Assembly: GCF_900182935.1 (NCBI RefSeq)
Contig: NZ_FXUE01000002.1
Location: 957,792 to 1,021,791, forward strand
Origin: Fibrobacter sp. UWB10
GTDB taxonomy: Bacteria; Fibrobacterota; Fibrobacteria; Fibrobacterales; Fibrobacteraceae
Length of the DNA stretch: 64,000 nt
Direction of reading: 5' to 3'
Under the pieces are notes generated by a model, which was not told the DNA's origin, did no database searches, and was given only the letters and a program-made list of their open reading frames with translations. The position numbers and the translations under genes are program-made. Of the stretch, positions 1 through 6,279 are shown in pieces (the stretch's first letter is position 1; the number at the start of each line of letters is the position of its first letter).

Positions 1-8
1 GAGCGGTC

Positions 9-992
9 TTATAAGCAGTGAGCGCGGAGGTCTTCGTCGCTCAAGGTGCTGAGGTATGCAGGCGGCACGTCGAGAACGGTCTTGCAACCGGTCTGTCCGT
101 TAGCCTTCATACGGAGAGCGGCGCGGGCGTAAGCCACGAGAACGCTCGTCGTGAATTCCGGGTTAGAATCGAGCTTGAGGCTGTATTCGATCACGTGAGT
201 GTGTTCCTTGTTCATACCAGTCTTGCCGGTACGAATCACGAAACCACCGTGAGCGAGGCCGCTGTGATTCTTGTTGAATTCTTCTTCGCTGATGAAGTTA
301 ACGGTAGTGTCGTATTCATCGAAGTAGTTCGGCATCGTCTTGATGGCGTTTTCGATGTAAGCCTTGTCGGCACCTTCTTCGGCAACCACGTAAACGAGAC
401 GGGTGTGCTTCTGGCGAGTGGTGAGTTCCGGCATGGAACCGCTACGCACGGCTTCGAGAGCAGATTCCACCGGGCAGGTGTACTGCTTAGCGTTCTTCAC
501 GCCCTTGATACGGCGGACAGCGTCGCTGTGGCCCTGAGAAACACCCTTGCCCCAGAACGTGTAGTCCTTGCCTTCCGGAAGAATGGACTGAGCGTACACG
601 CGGTTCAGGCTGAACATACCCGGGTCCCAACCGACAGAGATCATGGCGATCTTGTTTGCGCCCTTGGCAGCGGCGTCAACGGCAGCGAAGTGCTGCGGAA
701 TCTTGGCGTGCGTGTCGAAGGAGTCAATCACGTTGAACATGGATGCGTACTTCGGGGTGAGCACCGGCAGGTCCGTAGCAGAGCCACCGCAAATGATGAG
801 CACGTCTACCTTGTCCTTCCAAGCTTCCATTTCAGAAACGTTCAAAACCGGAACGCCAGCCGTCTGAATCTTGACCGTAGAGGGGTCACGACGAGTGAAA
901 ACAGCGACGAGTTCCATATCGGGAGCCTGCTTCACAGCGCATTCCACGCCGCGACCGAGGTTACCGTAACCGAGAATAGCGATCTTTGCCAT
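9..992 (-). CDS. ddh: meso-diaminopimelate D-dehydrogenase
   Basis: 327 residues, the usual length for the NADP-dependent enzyme that converts tetrahydrodipicolinate directly to meso-diaminopimelate, for lysine and peptidoglycan. The N-terminus has a Rossmann glycine motif (AILGYGNLGRG, residues 5-15). The central segment ISVGWDPGMFSLNR and the SQGHSDAVRR segment are typical of Ddh and contact the substrate. The start is ATG with AAGGACC just upstream. A TATATTTTC box about 45 nt upstream of the start is a likely -10 element. It stands alone, reads leftwards and ends 9 nt inside the window edge, so any downstream partner lies outside. It implies a one-step dehydrogenase route to meso-DAP. Confidence 0.95.
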   Translation of the reverse strand: MAKIAILGYGNLGRGVECAVKQAPDMELVAVFTRRDPSTVKIQTAGVPVLNVSEMEAWKDKVDVLIICGGSATDLPVLTPKYASMFNVIDSFDTHAKIPQHFAAVDAAAKGANKIAMISVGWDPGMFSLNRVYAQSILPEGKDYTFWGKGVSQGHSDAVRRIKGVKNAKQYTCPVESALEAVRSGSMPELTTRQKHTRLVYVVAEEGADKAYIENAIKTMPNYFDEYDTTVNFISEEEFNKNHSGLAHGGFVIRTGKTGMNKEHTHVIEYSLKLDSNPEFTTSVLVAYARAALRMKANGQTGCKTVLDVPPAYLSTLSDEDLRAHCL

Positions 993-1095
993 AATAAGGT
1001 CCTTGTTAAAAATTTTTGCGAGTGAAAATATAGGAAAAGTGGTCAGTAAACAGTGGTTAGTGGTTAGGGATGCGAGAGAAATTCATATCAAATTG

Positions 1096-1173
1096 GTAGG
1101 GGGAAGCCTCCCCCTCGGCGGCACTGCGTTGCCACCTACCCTCTCGAGCGGGCGCTCGCCGCCCCGCAACGCC
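1096..1173. repeat. GC-rich dispersed intergenic repeat, copy 1
   Basis: The spacer between ddh and the next gene holds a GC-rich block that begins GTAGGGGGAAGCCTCCCCCT and continues through a CACTGCGTTGC segment. The same arrangement (GGGGGAAG-YCTCCCCCT followed by CACTKCGTTGC) recurs at 19062. The short reading frame across it is not credible as a gene. No other feature is visible in this 240-nt spacer. Confidence 0.5.
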
Positions 1174-1232
1174 CCGGCTTTTAAAAGTGATGTGTAATGG
1201 ATGATTGATGATGAAGAAAGTCTTCGTTGTGG

Positions 1233-2300
1233 TTATTTTTCGACCATCACACAGCGGACGGAGAAACCTTTTGTCTTCAATTCTCTAGCATTTTCCGAAG
1301 GTCCACTATCAAGTGCCGCCGATATTCTCATATGATGAGCTTGTTTTGCAGCATCGGCTTGATATTCGATTGGACGAAAAATAAAGATTTTTTCTTTTAA
1401 ACCATTAAATGTTCCATTATCGCTTCTAATACCAGCACCTGTAAGCGAAAATCCGCTCGCATTCGTCCCGCTAAAACCGTATGTCGAGCGCAGGCCTTTG
1501 ATTCCGTCACCGTTTTCATCCTTATAACCTCGGACAATTTCATAATCATCGTATGTGAACAATCGCCAGCCATCGGGACAAATCCCTTGGTGATTTTCCT
1601 GAATAAGATCGGAGCAGCTTTCCGTGTTGCAACGGCTCGGCAACTGCATCATCTCGGCCCACTGGTAAAGACCGCCAAACTCGTCGCACTTGGTGGTATC
1701 GTTATTGTAACAGTAACGTTCTATTTCGTTGTCATTGTTCTGATCATCGGCTCCTGGAACCATTTTGCCAATGTTCAGGTTTTCGGCCATGACAGTGACA
1801 GATTTCCCGCTGTAATCCGACGTGATTGTAATGTAATAGTAGCTACGGCCATTGCGCGTGTCCGTAAACTGCTTGTATGCATTTTCGCCGACCTTGTAAG
1901 CACCGGCCAACGTTTGCGAGTGGTCGAACGGTACGTATTCGCTGCTGCTCGATTTTGCGGAACTGCTAGACACCGACGAAGAAGACTTCGCCGAGCTGCT
2001 ACTGGACTTTGCTGAACTGCTCGATGCCACGCTACTGCTTGATTTCACGGAACTGCTACTGGGCCCTTCGACAGGCTCAGGGACCTTGGAACTGCTGCTC
2101 GATTTCGGTGTGACGCTGGATGACGACCGCACGGAACTGCTTGACTTCGCAGAACTGCTGCTGGCATCGTCGCAGTCTTCGCAAATGGACGAAGAAGAAT
2201 CCTCGTCATGCGGGGCGAAACTGCTGTCGTCATCGCCGCAAGCATTGCCAAGCAACGCCGCCACCACAAGCATTCCCCCCAGAACAAACTTCTTCAGCAT
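1233..2300 (-). CDS. lipoprotein with Fibrobacter major paralogous domain (TIGR02145 type)
   Basis: 355 residues from the ATG at 2300, chosen because GAGG precedes it and it opens a lipoprotein signal peptide with the acceptor Cys at residue 21 (LLGNAC). Frame upstream of this start does not look coding. Residues about 25-125 are a poly-Ser linker with many SSSS blocks. The rest is the Cys-containing domain with GGLYQWAEMMQLPSRC and HQGICPDGWRLFTYDD, hallmarks of the paralogous family of F. succinogenes. The protein is probably displayed on the outer membrane; the molecular function of the family is unknown. A repeat-derived PEPVEG peptide sits in the linker (see 2065-2082). Its paralogue is at 19539-20546. 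Confidence 0.9.
   Translation of the reverse strand: MLKKFVLGGMLVVAALLGNACGDDDSSFAPHDEDSSSSICEDCDDASSSSAKSSSSVRSSSSVTPKSSSSSKVPEPVEGPSSSSVKSSSSVASSSSAKSSSSSAKSSSSVSSSSAKSSSSEYVPFDHSQTLAGAYKVGENAYKQFTDTRNGRSYYYITITSDYSGKSVTVMAENLNIGKMVPGADDQNNDNEIERYCYNNDTTKCDEFGGLYQWAEMMQLPSRCNTESCSDLIQENHQGICPDGWRLFTYDDYEIVRGYKDENGDGIKGLRSTYGFSGTNASGFSLTGAGIRSDNGTFNGLKEKIFIFRPIEYQADAAKQAHHMRISAALDSGPSENARELKTKGFSVRCVMVEK
2065..2082. repeat. dispersed palindromic repeat inside a coding linker
   Basis: CCTTCGACAGGCTCAGGG lies in the Ser-rich linker of the lipoprotein and is translated on the minus strand as PEPVEG. This 18-mer belongs to a repeat type found scattered, mostly between genes, in many bacterial genomes. 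Its presence in frame within a disordered linker looks like a tolerated insertion. Confidence 0.7.
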
Positions 2301-2503
2301 AAAATACCTCACCCCTAAATATAACCTAAACCCCGCCCCAAAACAAACACCCCGTGACCAAACACTCCGTATAGGCCCAATTTTGTCATAATATGACATG
2401 ACAATAAATTTATATTTATCAGCAGACACTAAACCACAAACCCAGCTTTTTACTTCAAGGCTCATATGCGTTTTGGTGAATTTCAAGAAGTTTTCAAAAT
2501 GTA

Positions 2504-2532
2504 TTGCTTTTGTACGCACAAAAATGTATATT
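2504..2532 (+). promoter_or_regulatory. promoter and operator of the relB-like antitoxin gene
   Basis: A -35 box TTGCTT (2504-2509), a 17-nt spacer and a -10 box TATATT (2527-2532) stand 8 nt before the antitoxin ATG. The spacer carries a perfect 6-bp inverted repeat, TTTTGT (2508-2513) and ACAAAA (2518-2523). That is a plausible autoregulatory operator for the RHH antitoxin. Confidence 0.6.
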
Positions 2533-2539
2533 AAGTGAC

Positions 2540-2842
2540 ATGAACAAGACTGCAAATTTATACGCTCGCATAGAGCCCGACGTCAAGGAACAAGCCGAAA
2601 ACGTCCTGGAAACCCTCGGCATATCCGTTTCCAGCGCCATCAACATGTTCTATAAACAGATTATTCTGCAACAGGGTATTCCCTTTGACGTGAAAATACC
2701 CAAGGCTCCCGAAAACTCCGCCAAATGGTCTAAAGAGCGCCTCGATGCGGAACTCGAGAAAGGCTACAATGACATGCTGAAAGGTCGCACCCGCCCAGCC
2801 GCGATGGTCCTTTCCGATGTCAAGAAAAAACACAAGGTATGA
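2540..2842 (+). CDS. RelB/DinJ-family antitoxin, apparently orphaned
   Basis: 100 residues from ATG 2540. The N-terminal ribbon-helix-helix (NKTANLYARIEPDVKEQAEN, then a helix with SSAINMFYKQIILQQGIPF) is typical of RelB/DinJ antitoxins, which bind their operator as dimers and neutralise a RelE/ParE toxin. The C-terminal half is charged and would be the toxin-binding tail. It overlaps the downstream toxin remnant by the classic ATGA (2839-2842). It looks intact, while the toxin does not, so it probably survives as an orphan antitoxin and repressor of its own promoter. Confidence 0.85.
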   Translation: MNKTANLYARIEPDVKEQAENVLETLGISVSSAINMFYKQIILQQGIPFDVKIPKAPENSAKWSKERLDAELEKGYNDMLKGRTRPAAMVLSDVKKKHKV

Positions 2843-3008
2843 ATTTCGAAGTCCATTTTTCTTCCGCAGCACAGGATGATATCGATCAAATCTTTGACTA
2901 TATCAGCGTAGCACTTTGTTCGCCTATCGCGGCAAAGAATCTAATGGGAAAAATTCAGGAATCGTCGTTATATTGCGCGTCTTTTATTGCAGACAGGAAA
3001 CAAAATAG
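2839..3008 (+). pseudogene. ParE/RelE-family toxin, internally deleted
   Basis: The frame from 2839 encodes a normal ParE-type N-terminus (MNFEVHFSSAAQDDIDQIFD, then YISVALCSPIAAKNLMGKI). After about codon 44 it leaves the family pattern and reads through to 3069. In another frame, just before a stop at 3006-3008, the DNA encodes IVVILRVFYCRQETK, which matches the usual ParE C-terminal strand (…vilRvlygrrd). The middle 35-40 codons are therefore missing and the two ends are out of frame. Full toxins of this family have about 95 residues. The toxin is judged dead; the short readthrough product is unlikely to fold. Confidence 0.75.
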
Positions 3009-3052
3009 CCTTCAACACTACATATATTTCAAACACCGGAGAATACAAGAGA

Positions 3053-3165
3053 ATGCTTCACGTGATTGACGCAAAATATATTGGCGATTATGGGGCATCA
3101 CATGGTCGAACGGCGTCGATTTCGCCCCTGAATTCATCAGGGCTCTTCAGAAATACAAGGGCTAG
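3053..3165 (+). pseudogene. DUF2442-family remnant, internally deleted
   Basis: ATG 3053 opens MLHVIDAKYIGDY, a typical DUF2442 N-terminus. From 3091 in a shifted frame the DNA reads WGITWSNGVDFAPEFIRALQ and ends KYKG at TAG 3163-3165, a typical DUF2442 C-terminus. About 40 middle codons are lost at the junction near 3091. DUF2442 genes are often found beside toxin genes. Together with the toxin remnant this marks a decayed accessory locus. Confidence 0.7.
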
Positions 3166-3176
3166 ACGCAATCCTT

Positions 3177-3611
3177 TTAGATTCCCGTGCTGCCAAACCC
3201 GCCGCGGTCGGCGCCTTCAAGCGGGCCTTCCTCGAAGGTAAGCGTCGGCTGAATTTCCATGATGCGGAACTGCGCGATGCGGCTCCCCTTCTCAATGGTC
3301 ACGTCGCGGGTGGCGTACACGGGCATTTTCCACCAATCGTTCGCGCCACAATAGCTAGAATCGACCACGCCCACAGAATTTGCTTGTAAAATTCCAAAAT
3401 TTTTGAAGGTGGAACTGCGCGGGGCGATATGCGCCTCGTAACCCTCAGGCAACTTCATCGCGACCCCCAAGTGAATGAGTTTGAACTCGCCTGCCTTGAG
3501 CGTCACAGTCTCTGCCGCGGCAAGGTCAATCCAGTCGGATTTGCCGCCGATGTTAGTGAGTTTCGGGATAGAATCGTCGAGGTACTGAATTTTAATCGTC
3601 TTCGTGGTCAT
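3177..3611 (-). CDS. dut: dUTP diphosphatase
   Basis: 144 residues, the standard length of a trimeric dUTPase, which hydrolyses dUTP to dUMP and PPi, keeps uracil out of DNA and feeds thymidylate synthesis. The five conserved motifs are visible: DLAAAE, APRSST, GVVDSSYCGANDWWKMPV, RIAQFRI and the C-terminal RGGFGSTG. Motif 3 has an unusual CGAND in place of RGE. No Shine-Dalgarno sequence precedes the ATG. Instead TATATTTG ends only 4 nt before it, so the mRNA is probably leaderless. It is divergent from the acetyltransferase gene, with 32 nt between the two starts. Confidence 0.92.
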   Translation of the reverse strand: MTTKTIKIQYLDDSIPKLTNIGGKSDWIDLAAAETVTLKAGEFKLIHLGVAMKLPEGYEAHIAPRSSTFKNFGILQANSVGVVDSSYCGANDWWKMPVYATRDVTIEKGSRIAQFRIMEIQPTLTFEEGPLEGADRGGFGSTGI

Positions 3612-3615
3612 GGTG

Positions 3616-3639
3616 CAAATATATAAAAGTCTATATTTG
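3616..3639. promoter_or_regulatory. divergent TATATTTG boxes for dut and the GNAT gene
   Basis: On the minus strand TATATTTG occupies 3616-3623, 4 nt from the dut ATG. On the plus strand TATATTTG occupies 3632-3639, 4 nt from the GNAT ATG at 3644. Neither gene has a Shine-Dalgarno sequence. The octamer resembles the TAnnTTTG -7 element of the related Bacteroidota. If used that way, both transcripts would start at or next to the start codon. Confidence 0.5.
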
Positions 3640-3643
3640 GAAT

Positions 3644-4183
3644 ATGTCCCTAGAAACAGAACGTTTGATTCTTCGCCGTTGGCAAGATAGCGATGCTGAA
3701 GATCTTTACAAGTACGCCAGCGACCCTGATGTGGGCCCCATTGCAGGCTGGCCCGCTCACAAAAACGTAAAAGAAAGTCTTGGCGTTATCAGGTACGTTT
3801 TTTGCGGAGCCGAAGCCTACGCCGTATGCTTAAAACAAGACAACAAGCCCATCGGAGCCATCGAGCTGAAGCTCAACGGCAACACCGATTTGACCGAGCG
3901 CGATGACGAATGCGAGCTCGGCTACTGGATAGGCAAACCCTTTTGGGGGCAAGGGCTCATTCCCGAAGCCGCAAAAGAATTAATACGCCACGCCTTCCAA
4001 GATCTTGGTATGCGAAAAGTCTGGTGCGGATACTACGACGGCAATGAAAAATCTCGTCGAGTTCAAGAGAAATGTGGATTCAAGTACCAGTGGACCACCA
4101 AGGACCTTTATCTCCCCTTGATGAGCGAGCACCGCACGGGGCATGTCAGTTGCATTACGAAAGAAGAATTCGAAAATCGCTAA
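3644..4183 (+). CDS. GNAT-family N-acetyltransferase (RimJ/RimL type)
   Basis: 179 residues. The start SLETERLILRRW, the middle GYWIGKPFWGQGLIPEAAKE with its acetyl-CoA-binding Q/GxG turn, and NEKSRRVQEKCGF are the standard landmarks of the ribosomal-protein/antibiotic acetyltransferase group. It would transfer acetyl from acetyl-CoA to an amine; the acceptor cannot be told. It has no Shine-Dalgarno sequence and a TATATTTG box 4 nt before the ATG. Its 3' end overlaps the convergent unknown gene by 4 nt. Confidence 0.88.
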   Translation: MSLETERLILRRWQDSDAEDLYKYASDPDVGPIAGWPAHKNVKESLGVIRYVFCGAEAYAVCLKQDNKPIGAIELKLNGNTDLTERDDECELGYWIGKPFWGQGLIPEAAKELIRHAFQDLGMRKVWCGYYDGNEKSRRVQEKCGFKYQWTTKDLYLPLMSEHRTGHVSCITKEEFENR

Positions 4184-4518
4184 ATAACTTCATCGATTTT
4201 TTCGTTCCAGTGGTTCGTGGTTTCACAGACCATTTCTTTTCCGCAGTCGTAAACGCATAAGAAGCATACTTCGTTCACGACCTCGTAATCGGAGCCGCCG
4301 TTGAACACATTTGCATTGCCGTATTCTTCGCGGTCATTCCACACGTAGACTTTGCAGGCATTTTGTGCGGAAACCGACTTGCAGTAAGCCGCAAGGGTTT
4401 CTTGGGAAAGGTCTGCGGCGCTCACAACACCAGCCGACGAAAGAATTTCGGTAAGCGAGATGGCGCGGGTTTCGCCATCCTTCAAGATTCTTCCAGCGAT
4501 GTTGTATTCGATTTCCAT
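4180..4518 (-). CDS. small protein of unknown function
   Basis: 112 residues, not recognised. It begins MEIEYNIAGRILKDGETRAI and contains several cysteines (AYCKSV, EVCFLCVYDCGKEMVC). There is no signal peptide or membrane segment, so it is probably cytoplasmic. It follows the TrmJ-type gene with a 3-nt gap and is therefore the last gene of the operon that starts at 6198. It overlaps the convergent acetyltransferase end by 4 nt. The tight operon spacing argues for a real gene. Confidence 0.65.
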   Translation of the reverse strand: MEIEYNIAGRILKDGETRAISLTEILSSAGVVSAADLSQETLAAYCKSVSAQNACKVYVWNDREEYGNANVFNGGSDYEVVNEVCFLCVYDCGKEMVCETTNHWNEKIDEVI

Positions 4519-4521
4519 AGG

Positions 4522-5307
4522 CTAGGATTCGCTTTCAGTGGCTTCGGCAGCCTTAGCAGCCTTGGCAGCGGCCTTGTCGGCAGCTTGTTCAAGGCGAGCG
4601 GGCTTTTTCGCGAGATTGCGGATGAGACCAAACAACGCAGAAAGTTCATTGCGGGTCGGGTGCAAACGCTGCAAGAGCGTATTGAGGAAGTTGTCGCGCC
4701 AAGATTGGTCGTGATACTGGCCGGTCAGATAGCGGTCCAAGAACTTCTTGAAGCTATCAATCTGATCGATGGTCGCCGGAGCCGTTTCGCAAGCACCCTT
4801 GCTTCCACGCTTCGCGCGGCCTTCGCCGTTGGCAAGCGCACCGCTGCGGCAAAGTTCATAAAGGCCCACCGTCACCGCCTGCGCCAAGTTCAGACTCATG
4901 AGTCCCGGCACCGGGATTTCACACTGGTAAGTGCAAGCGTTCACTTCTTCGGTTTCAAGACCGCAAGATTCGCGACCGAACACCAGCGCAATCGTTCCGT
5001 TTTCGGGCAACAATTCCGAAAGCCCAGGCATCATCGTATGCTTGATGGCAGAACCGTAAATACGGCGGCTAAACGCAACTGCGCAAGCGCAATCACCAAT
5101 GGCATCTTCGAACTTATGCACGATAGTTGCCTTGTCCAAGACTTCGTGACTGTTCGGTGCCGTATGGTAAGAATTTTCAATGACCTTGTCGCGTCTCGGG
5201 TAAACAATATAAAGTTCATCGAGGGCGTAGCAGTGCATGGCGCGGGCCACAAAGCCCACATTGTGCGGATGTTCCGGTTCGACTAGGACAACTCTAAACT
5301 TGCGCAT
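4522..5307 (-). CDS. TrmJ-type tRNA/rRNA 2'-O-methyltransferase (SPOUT)
   Basis: 261 residues. The N-terminus (RVVLVEPEHPHNVGFVARAM) and the SAM-binding trefoil-knot motifs ALVFGRESCGLETEEV and CEIPVPGLMSLNLAQAVTVG identify the TrmH family group 1 / TrmJ branch. That branch 2'-O-methylates tRNA residue 32 or a related site using SAM. The C-terminus ends in an Ala/Lys-rich tail of about 25 residues (AADKAAAKAAKAAEATESES). It lies 3 nt after the nucleotidyltransferase gene and 3 nt before the small unknown gene, all on the minus strand. Confidence 0.87.
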   Translation of the reverse strand: MRKFRVVLVEPEHPHNVGFVARAMHCYALDELYIVYPRRDKVIENSYHTAPNSHEVLDKATIVHKFEDAIGDCACAVAFSRRIYGSAIKHTMMPGLSELLPENGTIALVFGRESCGLETEEVNACTYQCEIPVPGLMSLNLAQAVTVGLYELCRSGALANGEGRAKRGSKGACETAPATIDQIDSFKKFLDRYLTGQYHDQSWRDNFLNTLLQRLHPTRNELSALFGLIRNLAKKPARLEQAADKAAAKAAKAAEATESES

Positions 5308-5310
5308 AAT

Positions 5311-6198
5311 TTAAACCTTCCAAATAAATCCCTTACCGCGGATTTCATTTTCAATTGTTTCGCCGGCTTGAATTTCAGCACCGGCATAAATCACAGAATG
5401 CTTGATAGTCACACCAGCAGGCACTTGAACGCCGGCTTCAACGACAGCTTCGTTCACGTCGCGGCCAAGCTCCTTCAAGCGAGCCTCCACCGCCGACATC
5501 AAGCCTTCGGGCGAGCCCATATCAATCCAAGTCGCATGCAGTTGCGTCATGTCCACGAACGGAGCGCGACCCGCCGCAATCTCTTGCTTCCAGAATTCAC
5601 GGATATCAAATTCTCCATCGCGAATACGCGAAAGAGCGACATCGCTGTACCACGAAACGCCCGAGAACGTCGCAGGCAAACCTTCTTCGCTACCAAAGCG
5701 GCCAACCACGCCGGCCAAGCGACCGTCCGCTCCCACGCGGAATGTGTTCACCTTCGGAAAATCAACCGCGAGCAAAGCCACCTGCGGACCGTCCGGCTGA
5801 GCAGCCAACGCCAGCGCATTTTCGACAAAGGCCTTCAAGTCAAAATTGCAATAAGCATCGCCATTCATAATCAGAAGGCCTCCACGATAGCCTTCATTGT
5901 AAATGCGCTTGAGCGGGCCGGCAGTCCCGAGGATATCGGGCAACTCCACCCAAACTTTTTCGAAACCTAAAGTTCCACCCGCCGACACCACCTGTTCAGC
6001 CAGATAATGAGCATTTGCATGCAAACGAACACTTCCGATGGCGCGCGCCTTACGAGCCTGCAAGTCCAAAATCGAGGCGTCAACCACAGGAACAAGGGGC
6101 TTCGGCACGTCATTAGTGAGCGGGCGCAGGCGGGTTCCAAGGCCCGCCGCCAAAATTAAAACGTTCAAGGAATCGTTATTCACGGGGAATTTTTCCAT
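5311..6198 (-). CDS. sugar-phosphate nucleotidyltransferase (GT-A fold)
   Basis: 295 residues from ATG 6198; the much longer open frame upstream is only antisense to the DUF748 gene. LNVLILAAGLGTRLRPLTND followed by VPKPLVPV is the NTP-binding signature of glucose-1-P thymidylyl- and mannose-1-P guanylyltransferases. The metal Asp is in NGDAYCNFD. The exact sugar and nucleotide cannot be read. The C-terminus (VKHSVIYAGAEIQAGETIEN-type hexapeptides) is the start of a left-handed beta helix. First gene of a three-gene operon with trmJ-like and the small unknown gene. It diverges from DUF748 across 81 nt. Confidence 0.88.
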   Translation of the reverse strand: MEKFPVNNDSLNVLILAAGLGTRLRPLTNDVPKPLVPVVDASILDLQARKARAIGSVRLHANAHYLAEQVVSAGGTLGFEKVWVELPDILGTAGPLKRIYNEGYRGGLLIMNGDAYCNFDLKAFVENALALAAQPDGPQVALLAVDFPKVNTFRVGADGRLAGVVGRFGSEEGLPATFSGVSWYSDVALSRIRDGEFDIREFWKQEIAAGRAPFVDMTQLHATWIDMGSPEGLMSAVEARLKELGRDVNEAVVEAGVQVPAGVTIKHSVIYAGAEIQAGETIENEIRGKGFIWKV

Positions 6199-6279
6199 TA
6201 TATGTATAAAGATAGAAAAAGGCGTTCTAAAAAAATTTAACAAACATCTGCAAAGTAAGAATTCTATTTTTAGGGCACC

